From assembly GCA_963971425.1 (NCBI GenBank), contig OZ020518.1, forward strand, positions 8,597,989 through 8,661,988: a stretch of DNA of 64,000 nucleotides. The letters are read 5' to 3'. Shown piece after piece: positions 10,718-22,868 of this stretch. Source of the stretch: Bryoerythrophyllum caledonicum. Lineage: Eukaryota > Streptophyta > Bryopsida > Pottiales > Pottiaceae. A model generated the notes under the pieces. That model saw only the letters and a program-made list of their open reading frames with translations. It had not been told where the DNA came from and searched no databases. Position numbers and translations under genes: made by a program. Every line of letters starts with the position of its first letter. The first letter of the stretch is position 1.

Positions 10718-13364
10718 ATGACAGAAACAGTTGGTGAGTTATTTTTGAAACTGCTTCATTTTCAAAAGAAATGTGTTTGTTGGTGTGGAAAGTATGAGGG
10801 TTTGATTTTTCCCAGAGAGAACATCTTTAGGGTTCTTTTTCTTTTTTTTGCTTGATTTTTGGGTTGTTTGTTCGGCATCCTAACATTTTTCTCGGCTTGT
10901 GCAGAGTCGTTCATGGAGGCAGTAACTGGGGTCAGATTCTCAGCCTCTTTCACTCCTTTGGGCAGCTCCAACCCGCTCAGATTTGCTGGCGCAGGTATGA
11001 ATTTCAAGTTCACCAACTTTCACATGTAATTGATCTTTATGCAACACCACTTCAGAATAAATACCCCTTTGTACATCAGGTAGTGATAGGAAATAAGAGA
11101 GTGAGCTTGCTTGAGAACAAGACAAACAGTGTTGTAAATATCAAGGTGTCATAATTGTTCTCCACCTAGTTTCCACAATCACGTACATAATTTTCACTCA
11201 CATGTTCCAATTTCCATTGTTATTGGATGAAATATCCGCATATTATCCTTGATGTCATCTTCATATTACAGAGCTAAGAAACTTGACCATGCGAAAAAAC
11301 GTGTCAAAATTGCTGTTCCAAAGCTTTGATAGATACCAGTCTTCTGATATGTAATACTACTCTTTCCTCACTCTTTAAGAGCTATCAGATCTTGAAGAGT
11401 TTGGTGGTCTCTCCTTCAATTCAGTCAAGAGCTTGGCGATCTCTAAACTCAAGTTAGAATGATGATTTTAACTCTTTAAAATGAGAAAAAGAGATCAAAA
11501 CTCACCTCACTTTTACAAATAGCTTTACAAGTGCATGACTGATTTCTTTTAATTCTATTTTTCCATTTCTTTTGCAGGTGTACGTGAGAAGAAAGTGGCC
11601 TTTATAAACGTGAAGGTGTACGCGGTGGCATTGTATGTGGAACCAGGAGTGAAAGCTGCATTGGCGTCTTGGCGAGGACACTCCGCATCAAGTCTTGCTA
11701 CCAACAGCGCTTTCTTCAACTCTGTATTAAGTGGTAACATATCATACTCCTTCAAATCTGGATTAGTCGTGAAGGCACCCAAAGTTTCAATGAGAACCCT
11801 AACCACTTCACTTATTTTAGAGTTCCTTTAGAAATTCTTCATTGAAATGAAAACTCCAACCTCTTCATTTTTATTACAGGTATTTCTAAAGTCACCCAAA
11901 GTTTCAATAAGATGCCCCTCTTCTTATTGTAACACTACTCTTTCCTCACTCTTATTAGCTATTGAATCAACCGAACCGAGGTCATGCTGTAGTATGATTC
12001 TTCATGCCCTCCTCACACTTCTAATAGCTATTTGATCAATAGAAGAGCTTTTTGATGCCTAAACTAGAGTTTTTTCAAGTATAGAAGAGCTCGAAACTCA
12101 TGTTAGACGTAGTTTCAGGATAGGTGATGTTGTACCATGGATTGTAGTCACCTTTTTTTGCTTTGATTAAATGAGAGCTGATTTCAATAGTTAAAAATGA
12201 GAAAAGAGGTCAGTGCTCATGGTATCTTTGCCTCACTTTATAAATAACCTTTTGCCCTTTTATTTTTACTGTTTTTATTTCCCTGTTTTGGACAGCTCCG
12301 GTGCAGAAGGCGTTGCAGATTGTTTTGGTGAGGGACATCACCGGCGCCCAATTCTGGGGAGCGTTGAGTGATTCTTTGCAGCCCAGGCTGAGGGCGGCCG
12401 AAGCTGGGGAAGCTGGGGACAAGGCTTTGGCTGAGTTGGGGAAGGTGTTCCAAACTCGCCCTTTAACCAATGGCATGTCCTTCACATTGAACTGGATCCA
12501 CCCCTCCACTCTCCAGGTAAAAACAAGTCACACCACTTATAATAAGCCCTCTACTTTTTCCATTGTTTGAATTGAATTGAAATCTATGATTCCTGTGGTT
12601 TATTTGTAAAGTCACCTCCTTGTTTGAAACTTCTACAATCCATGATTATTGTGGTTTATTTGTAACTTCACCTGGAGTTTGAATAAGATAACCTCTCTTG
12701 TTTCTTCATTGTTTGAAACTCACACCGTCTATGAATAACCCCTTCTTTTTCTTAATTGATTAAAACTCACACCGTCTATGGTTACTGAAGTGAATTCTTT
12801 GTTTAGTCACCTGGAGTTTACTAAGATATCCCTCTTTTTTTCCTCTTTGTTTGAAACTCACACCATCTATGATTACTGCGGTTTTTATAGAGTTCTTTGT
12901 AGAGTCTGGAGTGTGAATAAGCAACCCCTCTTTTTCTCACTGTTTGAATTGAATCAAAACCAACTGAAAGAAGAGAAAGGTTGAATGAAACAGCCATTCA
13001 TTTTAACAGTCGGTTCTCTGTTACAACAGCTTGATTGTTGGAAATATCAACTCTCTCTGCAACAACCCAAGCCGATTGTTATACATGAAATGGTTGTTGT
13101 AACAAATGCTTTTGTAAAGGGAGCTGTTATCATTTTGATGTATTTGCTTTATCTGGGATTGGAGTTGATGTGTTTTTTCTTTTTTCTTTTTTGGTTGCGT
13201 TGCAGGTGGCTGTGGCACCCACTTCCTCTGCAAAGTCCACAGTTGAAGTCTCCATTGACAACAAGGCTCTTGTATCTTCAATATTTGATATATATGTTGG
13301 AGAGCAACCTATATCACCAGGTGCTAAGGTGCAGTTTGCTGCTGGTCTTGCGCGGTTTATGTAA
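10718..13364 (+). CDS. Chalcone-isomerase-fold fatty-acid-binding protein (FAP / type III CHI-like), 5 exons
   Basis: Exons 10718-10733, 10905-10994, 11578-11733, 12296-12516 and 13206-13364 join with GT..AG borders and consistent phases to 642 nt (213 aa plus TAA). The protein matches the CHI-fold FAP group: VREKKVAFINVKVYA (residues 37-51), LQIVLVRDITGAQFW, FQTRPLTNGMSFTLNWI and VSSIFDIYVGEQPISP. In Arabidopsis FAPs, an Arg and a Tyr at the positions equivalent to R38 and Y50 contact the fatty-acid carboxylate; both are kept here. Arabidopsis FAPs act in the plastid stroma in fatty-acid metabolism. This protein starts MTETVESFMEAVTG and shows no obvious transit peptide, so it may be cytosolic or have another first exon. 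It is not a catalytic chalcone isomerase by this pattern. The 16-nt first exon is the least certain part; the rest looks intact. Confidence 0.85.
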
Positions 13365-14249
13365 GATTTCAATGAATTCCTAAATGTGCAGGAGGATGAA
13401 AGTGTCCATTGTTATGGCTCATTAGCCCTCAAATGAATTACTAAAAGAAGAAGAACTCCGGTTTTCATTGGAGGTTGCCGTGAATAAAGTATCTGTTCAT
13501 TCCACCACTAAGTCAATGCCCACCGATAAATAATATGTAGTATGGAACTATTTTTTCCTCTCGAGGGTAGACACTACAAAATAAAGGTCACAACAAACAA
13601 AAATTATTAAGGTGTGGCAATACCTTGTGTAATAGGTTAAATGTTGGTGGCTAGAATAATCATGTTTATGGTCATATTTTTTAGTTTTAATTTTATGGGG
13701 GCTCATGTGGGTTGGGTAGAGGTTGGTTATTTTCCAATCGTATCTTATGTTGGATAGACATGGCATGTTGAATAGCAATGGATGAATCACTAGAAACTCG
13801 AATGAGTTGTATACCATCATGGGTACCAATTTAGATTGGCAAACTTGACCAAGTTGTATGCTTTGTGATATGGGATTATTTGGATATGTATTGGACGTTT
13901 CTTTGTTTTATTTATGGGAGTTTGAAGTGGTCTTTTTATTTTGAGGAGATGAGATTTTTATATCTAGTTAGGCATTTGGAGAGGAGATTGACCTTCATTT
14001 TAAATTGTTAATTTGTATTTTTTATTTTATTTTATTTATCTAAGGTGTTTATTTAACATCTTCTATTGTATAATATGATAGATTTTAGAGGAAAAAAATT
14101 GTTGAGATGAAAATGGAGACATGTCTATCTTCTTTGATTGTAGGAGGTTCAAACTTGTGAGGTAGATTTTTGTTTCAGAATTATATAAGGTTGTATGAAA
14201 TCTGAAACAATCAAAATCTAATTCATTTGTATCAAATTTGAAATTATCT
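13365..14249. other. 3' flank of the FAP-like gene; no gene seen
   Basis: AT-rich non-coding DNA, including the presumed 3' UTR. No reading frame has a recognisable product and no clear repeat was found. Confidence 0.4.
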
Positions 14250-14253
14250 TTAA

Positions 14254-14540
14254 CCCTTTGAGACCAATGAGCATTTTTGGCTTGTGAGGATCTACAAGCA
14301 CTCTAGATCATGCGAAATGACATCTACGCAATGGATACATTTTAGCACTAAAGTCTATAAACTCAATTCTTGTAAATCACTGATGCTTGCTCCGATTGCG
14401 GCGGTAATGGTCTCAACAGATGCCCATCTTCCTCCACCTCTAAGTGATGGTCTATTTTTTCCTTTGAGGGGGCCGGTAGCACTTTCTGTAAAGGTTCTTG
14501 TGCCAAAACGATCCATTTATGGTTGATCGGATTTAACGGG
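14254..14540. mobile_element. Possible short TTAA-flanked MITE (diverged)
   Basis: TTAA precedes CCCTTTGAGACCAATGAGC at 14254, and CGGG is followed by TTAA at 14541. The left terminus resembles the CCCTTTAGTGCCC family described at 14955, but the right terminus matches it only over the first three or four bases. Weak candidate. Confidence 0.25.
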
Positions 14541-14954
14541 TTAAGAACTTGAAAAAATGTCAAACTTCAGTATCCTTGAAATCATAATCTTCGGACAAAT
14601 GAAGAACATGCTTTGAATCTTCAAGGATAACTTTGGTGTGAATTAAATCTGTTGATGAACTAGCACTTTTGAAAATGAAAGAAAAACTTGAAACTTGCAA
14701 AAAATGCAACTATTTACATGCAACCATGCAATAATCCCTAAAGCTTTGAGTTTTGAGGTGGAATTTTGAAATCTTAGGTTGTTTTTTATGCTTGTACTTG
14801 CATTTAGTGCTTTTGTAGGAAGATTATTTTAAAAACTATATTGAATACAAATCTGATAAATTAGGGTAGGATTTAAACTTTATGCTGCAAGACTCCCATT
14901 TATATCTTGGTTTCCAAAAATGTGTTGAAGAATTAGAAGTTAGTTCTTGTTTAA

Positions 14955-15747
14955 CCCATTAGTGCCCACGAGACCCGTAATGGGACTCTGGAGGTGTTAA
15001 AACTCAATTTGCATGAAATCCATGAGGAATTAGGTTGTGAAATTTGAAGTGCACATTTGTGCACACATAACATAAACACTGTGCAAAAACCAGATCATGA
15101 TTTGGAGTTATAGAGCTTATGGAAAGCTAGGAATACAACACAAAATACATCAAATACACTAAAATACGATGATTATCATGCTGCATACTATGTTGTATTT
15201 CATACACATGCAAAATGGTTCTGGTCTTAAATTGTGATTGAAATTTGTCTTTAAGAGCTTCTTCTTTGTTTTGTGATTATTGATTCTTTCATTCGCATAC
15301 AAAACTTCCGTTTCAATTTGTGTAAGTTTGGAACATTTTTGTATACAATCACATAGACAAAACATTAAAAAATCATCAATAATCATGTTTAAATGTTTTC
15401 TTCACATATGATATGTCAATGCAAAGCTATCAAACTAGTGCACATGTGAACCTTTTTTTATCCATAGTACAATACAGTTTTTTTGCAAAAATCTATTGAT
15501 AGAAAAGTAGTGTATCCTTCAAAGTCTACAATTTTCATTACCAATATACTGTAACTTTAAACACTATAATCTATTCCATCAACTATTGGATGTTGTGCAA
15601 ATTTTCTCCAAAGTTTAAGTCATGGTTTGAGTTCAATTTTGTAAGGTTGGATACTAAAATTAGGCATTTGATTTCCATCAAAGTTAGATAAAGAAAAAAC
15701 CAGCACATATCTTGGTTTTGGAGAAACATGACTTGGGCACTAAAGGC
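14955..15747 (+). mobile_element. TTAA-flanked MITE, family 1, 793 bp
   Basis: Flanked by TTAA at 14951-14954 and 15748-15751. Left end CCCATTAGTGCCCA and right end (reverse complement) GCCTTTAGTGCCCA match at 12 of 14 positions. Internal marks shared with the copies at 20.4-21.5 kb are GGGACTCTGGAGGTG, CTCAATTTGCATGA, TAACTTTAAACACTATAATC and GGATGTTGTGCAAA. No coding capacity. TTAA duplication with CCC-starting termini is the signature of the piggyBac superfamily, so a piggyBac-like origin is inferred. Confidence 0.75.
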
Positions 15748-15751
15748 TTAA

Positions 15752-16574
15752 TTCTTTAAGAACAAGGTAGCTATGGCCGATGGAATCTACAAATGTAATG
15801 GATGATATTCTTCAAAATCTATTATCATTGTGGATTTGACCATCATCCATAGCTACTTCCTTAAAAGGTTAATTCCTAGTGGACAGAGCAACCAAAAAGT
15901 GGCCTCTTAGATAACATTTTGAGGATGATAATTGATGTAAACAATTGTTTCTCATCCAATTCTTTTTTGAAGAGTTCATTAAATTTGTAAGCATTAAATG
16001 ATGAAGAAAGTTGCCTTGTCGAGGAAATCATGATTACTCAAAAGAAAATGTTTATGACATGGATCTCAATGTAGTTAATTCTAAAACTTCCAACTTTAGC
16101 TCTAAATCTAAACTTGAGTAATAAAAATGATATCTTTTGAATTTTAGTCCAACTATTATTTGGACTAAATTTCAAGATTACCTATGTCTAACTTCTTAAC
16201 AAGTGTGGCTTGGGCTTTGAGCTTGATGATTGATGTTGATCATTACTAAATTTAAATTATGGATGTTACTCGTTTCACTAGTATTAGCCTAAAAATATCA
16301 TCAATATCTACAGGATCCAAGTTTTGCTCATCCTCATAAAGGTGCCAAGGTTCTTAAAAAATATATTGTTTCACATCTTTTAAATTGAATATACCTAACA
16401 ATCATAGAGCCTCCTTCGTGGATGTGATAGTGGAGGAGCCACCATACTTCAAATAATTGGTGAAGATGGTGCAAGCATTTGTTAATGCAAAATTTGTGCA
16501 TCCAATGGTGCAGGATTAGGTCCATGATGTACTAAGGTAAGCCTCTCCATAACCATCAAAAACCCATAGCCAAC
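15752..16574. other. Intergenic; no gene seen
   Basis: AT-rich DNA with many stops in all frames and no recognisable domain. Confidence 0.4.
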
Positions 16575-16880
16575 ACCTATAAAATTTGGGTATATCCAAC
16601 CCTCTTCCATCCCATTACCACCAACTCAGCTCCAAATGGAGGTTTGCTATTAGTCAAGACCCTTACTTTTGGTCGTTGGTTATGGGGGTACCTACTGCTG
16701 GCCACCCACTAAACATGGCTGCACACTTTGAAAATTCATAACTAATTCAGTTTTCATCGAAAAAATATGAAATCACTTGGGTTGGAATTGTAATTCTATT
16801 GGCTATCACTGAAAAATTACAGTATAATTATCTCCTCTCTCCATATACGCACATTCCTTAACTTGTCGACTTCAGGGGGG
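16575..16880 (+). repeat. Dispersed direct repeat, copy 1 (partner at 19060-19395)
   Basis: Shared words with the partner include CAGCTCCAAA, AACATGGC, AATATGAAATCACTT, GCTATCACTGAAAAAT and a CATATACGCACATT-like end. The two copies are in the same orientation about 2.5 kb apart and flank the copia fragment at 17.7-18.9 kb. They may be LTRs of an unidentified element or a segmental duplication. Confidence 0.5.
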
Positions 16881-17695
16881 CTTACCTTAGTCATTGCATC
16901 CTCACATGTCTTTGATTCACATCATTTGGTAACTGACCATATGGAGTATCTTGAGGATGTAGGTCAAAGTTGTCATCTCCATCAACACCAAAGATTTACC
17001 ATGAATTGGACTCTCCACCACATCTCCAAGCTCCCTTTCATTCAATTCATTCACCATCTTACCATTTCCTTTTATCCAAATGCAGAGAAATCAACAAGTA
17101 GATCAAAGTGAAAGGACATAGCAAAGTGAAAAGTCAAAATATTTAATACAGACCTGTACCTTCTATATTGGCCTTCACCTTTAATGAAAGAATACCTTTG
17201 TTCCAACCTTTTTCCACTACAAATGGATGGTTTTTAAGTATTAATGGTGAAGAATTCCTTTGAATGATAAAATTGGTTTTGTACAAAATAAATTTAGAAC
17301 CATTTGTTTCAATTATTGTAGGGTTCTTTTTGGTTTAAAAAAACCTTATTTATATAATATGATGCCAAAGCTATCACAAACATGATTAAATTAAGTCTCA
17401 AGTTTGAATAATATTGGGATTTTCTTAAATCTAGAAAATACTTAAACAAGAAAAGGTCTAAAATCAAATCATTTTAATACTAAGGTATAAAAGTCTTCTT
17501 ATGATACACTAATTTTTTCTAATTATTTACCAAAGATGATGATTTTTCTACCCAAAAAAAAGGTATTAGTAATACAAATGTAAAAATACCTTTCTTGACA
17601 AATTTAATATTAATATTCATCCCATATAAAAGTAATAACATTTTAAAAACAAGTAATACATGTAGCCTATTATAAATGATAAAAATAGTTTGAAG
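16881..17695. other. Intergenic; no gene seen
   Basis: AT-rich sequence without sustained coding. A short frame at 16863-17111 has no recognisable motif and runs out of the repeat, so it is not called. Confidence 0.4.
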
Positions 17696-17696
17696 A

Positions 17697-18180
17697 AGCT
17701 TTTAGGGGGTATTACGATGCAGATTGGGTTGAAGATGCAAATAAGCATCCACTACAAGGTTTATTTCTTTGTTGGAGTTGGTGCCATCTCGTAGAATTGC
17801 AAGAGACAACCGACTATTGCCTTGTCTACGACACAGCTGGAGTACATGACTACTAGCCAATGTACCAAGGAGACCATTTGGCTTTGCAAGCTATTAACAA
17901 ATGTGGGGCTTGTTCAAGAAGCAGCAACCACCTTCATATGCAACAACCAAATATGTATTGCACTTGCAAAGAATCCTACACACCACTTAAGCACAAAGCA
18001 CATTGATGTGCAATATCACTTCATTTGGAAGAAGTGGGAGAACAACCACATAAACTTAAAGTATTGCACAATAGAAGACATGATTGTAGATGTATAAACA
18101 AAGGTGATGACAAAGGAATGGCATCAATTGTTAGTATGGGTGATGGGATTACGAGAAGGTAATTATTTGCAAATTGGGGG
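17697..18180 (+). pseudogene. Ty1/copia 3' fragment (RNase H and C-terminus)
   Basis: Starting with a YYDADWVEDANK block, the sequence follows the same copia family as the element at 37.8-44.9 kb: WCHLVELQ matches its SWNCKR region, LEYMTTSQCTKETIWLCKLL matches its MTEAEYMATS block, and ALAKNPTHHLSTKHIDVQYH and LREGNYLQ are conserved. Frameshifts (before 17822) and a stop in the normally ADVLTK block make it a relic. Only about the last 160 residues of pol are present; everything upstream is missing. Confidence 0.8.
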
Positions 18181-18715
18181 TGTTAGAGTACAAGAGTTGT
18201 TCATGGTTGTCACGACACTGTAAATAGTTGAAGTAGAGGGGAAAGAAAAATGAGTGAAAATGGAGAGATGTGAAAGAAATTTGAGGTAAGATCGCCATGT
18301 GTCCCATATGTATTGGCAAAGGTTGTTACCAAGTGGTACTATAAGTAAAGGCCTTCGAAAAAAAGTAAACATCTCACTCCAAGCATTGTTTGGAATACCT
18401 TGTGTGTTTCATTTGCTTGTGCAACCATTTTTTTACTTTTATTAAACTTCAATAGCTTTTAAGCCCATTCATGTGAGTTGTGTGTGTAGGATTTTGGTGA
18501 AATAGGTAAGGATGATATCTTGAGAGCCTTTGAGTATTGGAGGTGCACAAGGTCCAATTTGGAGTATTGGAGGTACACAATAGTTTATAGAAGGTTGTTG
18601 GAGCATTGGAAGTGATTGAGGACGGCACAAGGAATTTTAAGAGCATTGATGATGTATGTTCAAGCTTGTAGACTTTGTAAGTGTTCAAAAGTGTATGAGC
18701 ATACTTTCACATTTA
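18181..18715 (+). repeat. Copia LTR and adjoining sequence of the 17.7-kb fragment
   Basis: It begins TGTTAGAGTACAAGAG and is colinear with 37803-38340: CCCATATGTATTGGCAAAGG, GGTACTATAAGTAAAGG, CTTGTGTGTTTCATTTGCTT, then the GGAGGTGCACAAGG-rich part. It lies directly after the pol relic, so it is the 3' LTR of that insertion. The right boundary is not sharp. Confidence 0.7.
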
Positions 18716-18920
18716 TAATGAGTATTGACCTTGAAATGCAAGGGCTACCAAGTACTTACTTTGCAAACTTTCTTTATCACGAGGGGTATTGACTTTGTAA
18801 TGCAAGCGATGCTAGGGACTTATTTTGCACAATTTTTTTTCTTCATGACGGATACAGACCTTACACCGCAAAGGATACCAATGACTTATTTTGCACAATT
18901 TTTTCTTTGTAATCGATATC
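18716..18920 (+). repeat. Three tandem units of about 65 bp
   Basis: Units start near 18719, 18782 and 18847. Each contains an ATTGAC/ACAGAC..TGCAA block and ends in ACTTATTTTGCACAATTTTT or a variant. The last two units are the closest pair. No coding function is evident. Confidence 0.65.
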
Positions 18921-19059
18921 GGAGTAGGATTTGAGTGCTTTTAGGTGCGCATTTGCACCTCAATCTAATCAGCTTCTTCAAGGCTCTTTCAAGGCTATAT
19001 TGTTCAAATACACAACTCACACACTCTAAGGTAGTCATGCCCATCACCGCCACTCTGTT

Positions 19060-19395
19060 TGGTCCCAATTCCATTCTATATCCGCCCCATTTCCACCCAC
19101 TAATTATTTTCCAGCTCCAAATTAAGGCTTACTATTGGTGAAGACTCTAATTTTTGGTTGGCGCTAATGAAGAGTACCTAGTGGCAGAAATAGGCCAAAC
19201 ATGGCAACACACATTAATAATTCATAATTATATCAAATTCATCTTGATAATTCATAATTAATTCAAATTCATTTGAAAAATATGAAATCACTTAGATTGA
19301 GATTGTAATTCCATTAGCTATCACTGAAAAATAGACGTATAATTATTAGGGTTCTCCTTATATGCACATTACTTCATCTGTCGGTCATGGGTATA
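19060..19395 (+). repeat. Dispersed direct repeat, copy 2 (partner at 16575-16880)
   Basis: This is the same order of shared words as copy 1, with a small internal duplication of the TTCATAATTA..ATTCAAATTCAT segment at about 19220-19270. Confidence 0.5.
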
Positions 19396-20412
19396 CCTAA
19401 ATGAGTCCAAAGCCTAAAGCCTCCAAGTGTTCCTCCTAGGGATGATCTTCTTGATTTTGATGGCAATTATCTTTCAATCTATATGGTCAAAATTCACAAT
19501 TTGTTTTACCACATCATCTCATATATGTTTAGAAAAAGATCCTACGTTACATTCTCAAAATATTCTTCTTTGCAACAAAGTAGAGATTCCTCTAAAATGC
19601 CTTGGTCTTTTAGGTAATAAGATGGTATAACATTTTTTCCATAGGTATAATGAAAATAAAAATTATATTCCCATGTATCTCTTATCCTCTTGCATCTTTA
19701 TACGAAATTCCAAGAATTGTAAATATGAATTGCTACCATGGGAACATGCCTAAGATATGCAAAAGTCCACCTCAGGACTTTTGTCATTTAGGGGTAAAGA
19801 TCTTACAATTGAAGATGGAAATAAGGACTTTACTTTTCATTTCCACACTTTGCACTAAAATGAGGAGTTTTTGGGTGGTTTGGAGAAACCTCATTGGGTT
19901 ACAAATTAGGGATTAATTCTTTACAGCCTAAGAGACCGCGATAGGATCAATTTTGGTGCACAATTGGCCATTATCTCACATCTTCTAGACCAATATTGAG
20001 CTCCTCATTAGCTTTCCAATAGATCTCTTTGATCTCTAATCCATGAAGGCATTAGCAAACTACAATGATTTCCGTGAAGTAAGACCATGCTGAAATGTAT
20101 CCAATGTGTAGATGATGTTCTGCCAAATCTATCACACTCATAGATTTTCCGAGGCTCTTATAGTCCACTTAGACGATATAGGGTTCACATAGTCATGTCC
20201 TTTACGTTATAAACATGTCATAGTAAAAAGTAAAATAAAAAGGATTGGAATAATGAAGCTGCTAAGAAATACTATTGTTTATAATATTTGAACACAATAT
20301 TTTAAAATAGAACTCGAGTTCCTCTATTGATATCTGGAAAAGAAACCATGTGATAGTTGCAGATCCCAACAGATAATATTCAAGATCATATCAAGAGCGA
20401 CAATCTTTGGCC
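19396..20412. other. Intergenic; no gene seen
   Basis: No domain or repeat could be assigned. Short open frames at 19427-19916 are AT-rich and show no protein-like composition. Confidence 0.35.
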
Positions 20413-20416
20413 TTAA

Positions 20417-20707
20417 CCCTTTAGCATTTTAGGAAGCCCAAAATGGGACTCTGGAGGTGCTAAAACTCAATTTGCATGATATCCATGAGGAATTAGGCTC
20501 CGAGATACAAGGTTCAGATTGGCGCACACATTACATGAACACTCTCCAACAATTAGATCATGATTTGGATCTGTAGAACTCTTGGAAAAGCTAGGAATAC
20601 AACACAAAATATACGGTAACTTTAAACACTATAATCTATTCCATCAACCGTTGGATGTTGTGCAAAATTTCCCCAAAGTTTAGTCATGGGTTAAGTTCGG
20701 TAAAGGG
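20417..20707 (+). mobile_element. TTAA-flanked MITE family 1, internally deleted copy (291 bp)
   Basis: Bounded by TTAA at 20413-20416 and 20708-20711. Ends are CCCTTTAGCATTTTAGG and, reverse-complemented, CCCTTTACCGAACTTAACC. Sequence runs as in the 14955 copy to ACAACACAAAATATA and then jumps to CGGTAACTTTAAACACTATA, skipping several hundred bases of the middle. This is a deletion derivative of family 1. Confidence 0.75.
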
Positions 20708-20711
20708 TTAA

Positions 20712-21512
20712 CCCTTTACTCCCGAGGGATGTTTATGGGAAAACCAAGATTTCTGTTGATTTTTTTCTTTGCACCGGATTTGATGGAAATACAATGCTTA
20801 ATATTGATATCTAACCTTACAAAATTGAACTTAACCCATGACCTCAACTTTGGGGAAATTTTGCACAACATCCAAGGGTTATCCGAATAGATTATAGTGT
20901 TTAAAGTTACTGTATATTGGTAGTGAAAACTGTGGATTTTGGAGGGTGTACTACTTTAACCATCAATAGATTCTTGCAAGAATCTTTTTACTTTGAATTA
21001 GAGCGGTTCACATGTGCACTAGGTTGATAGCTTTGCATTGACATATCATATGCGAGGAAAATATTTATACACAATTATTGGTGGTTTGTTTGTTTTTTTC
21101 TACTTGATTGTATACAATAATGTTCCATCCTTATACGAATCAAAACCGTAGTTTCGTATGTGAAGAGAGAGATCGACAATCACTAAACAATGAAGAATGT
21201 CTCAAAGACAAAGTTCAATCAAAATTTAAGACCAAAATCAATGTGCATGTGTGTGAAATACAACATAGTATGTGGCATGGTATTCAGTATATTCACTATA
21301 TTTGAGTGTATTTGGTGTATTTTGTGTTGTATTCCTAACTTTTCCAGGAGTTCTATAAATCCAAATCATGATATGATTGTTGGAGAGTGTTTGTGTATTG
21401 AGTGCACAAATCTGAGTCTCGTATCTCAAAGCCTAGTTCCTCATGGATTTCGTGCAATTTGAGTTTTTAGCACCTCCGGAGTCCCATTTCGGGCTTCCTG
21501 GGCGCTAAAGGG
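20712..21512 (-). mobile_element. TTAA-flanked MITE family 1, reverse-oriented copy (801 bp)
   Basis: It shares the TTAA at 20708-20711 with the previous copy and ends at TTAA 21513-21516. Ends are CCCTTTACTCCCGAGGG and, reverse-complemented, CCCTTTAGCGCCCAGGAAGC. Internal sequence is the reverse complement of the 14955 copy (ATAGTGTTTAAAGTTAC, TCATGGATTTCGTGCAATTT, CACCTCCGGAGTCCCATTTC). Non-coding. Confidence 0.8.
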
Positions 21513-21516
21513 TTAA

Positions 21517-22868
21517 AACTGGCTTCTTCAAAATGAAAGTTCGATTATTTTCAAGGGGAAAAAAATAGGAAAAAGCGACAACCTTCCAAATTTTTGAATG
21601 TATATCTGACACAAAAATCTTATTTTAGATCATACGGTCAACAAAGCTACCAAAGCGAGATACGGTTCCTCCCCACAGTCCAGATATGAAGTGGATAAAT
21701 ACATGGAATAAAGCAGCTGCCAAGTGGACGGCGCCACTCAATTCAATCCCCTGCAAACTCCATATGAATATTTCCCCTTTCCGACTCACCCAAGTGGCAC
21801 ACCCTGGTTCTATCATGACTTATCTGCACACTGTGCAAGTCAACCTATTTGCAACATGGCACGTCTCGAGCCTCATCTAATAAACTAGAATTAAAAGATC
21901 CTCTGGCCAGAATGTTCCAATGACAAAATAAAGCACAGAGATCACCACAATAGCCCCGACAAGAGAAGGAAACGAGGTTTGGGGAGAGGAAAGACCCACC
22001 TTTCGAAGTGAGAACGTCCGTCATCTGCGGAAACCACTCCTCATGACTGGTTAGGAAGTTAGAGTTTAATGGAAATAAAATCAAACAGGACCAAGAGTTG
22101 AAGGAAACAAATAGTGAACCACAATAGGTACCGACAATAAACCCATCTTTTGATGGCCAATGGAAGAAGAAAAAAGATTCACCTTTTCCTTTTCTGAACC
22201 CCGTGAAGGTGAGAACATCTGTCATCTGTGCACACCACTCAAACCACTCCTCGTAACTTTTCAGCATCCACTCTACACAGACAGCTAACACTTGTGCCCT
22301 GGATCAGATGGGCCACTCTAAAGAGAAGCATCTCCTAAGGGATAAGCCGAAAAGTGACCTACTAGCCAAGACTAGGGACTCGACTGAAATGCTATCAGTT
22401 TTCTGCCAAGGTCAGAAACACGAGGCATTAAGAGCTACGAGGAGATATTCAAGTTAACAGACAAAGGAGAGGTTGGTGTACCTCATGGGAGACAGGTCGT
22501 TGAGGAGTACAGGACCTGATAGTCAAAAAATGAGCAAAGTTGTGGAGGAGCCCAAATCCCCTTTATGTATAGGTCAATTATTTAGACAAGGCGTCCAGAC
22601 ATTGGTGTCCACCTGAGGATTAACAATATTTACTTGGTTTCGGATCCTGGGCTGCGGCTGCGTCGACCACACGGCTGCTCTACTCCTACAAAAGTATGTC
22701 CTGTCTATAATCTCGTTGAGGGTTGAAAGGAGGCTGAAGGGAGATCTGCACATTACAAAAACAAGAGGAACCGGACAATGATAGCTATTTTTTGCAAGTG
22801 ATAAATAGCTGCGCATACCCTTGCAAATCACTGGACCCTCTCGAGTATTAACATAGAAAGGATCCCAA
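21517..22868. repeat. 3' flank of the 294-aa gene, with an about 200-bp tandem duplication
   Basis: 22010-22060 and 22200-22260 are diverged direct copies (GTGAGAACGTCCGTCATCTG versus GTGAGAACATCTGTCATCTG, both followed by ACCACTCCTC). On the minus strand both read EEWF..QMTDVLT, so an exon-like segment was duplicated. I could not assemble a gene from it. Bases 22300-22868 probably include the 3' UTR of the gene ending at 22869. A minus-strand open frame at 22574-22954 overlaps that gene in another frame and is not called. Confidence 0.5.
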
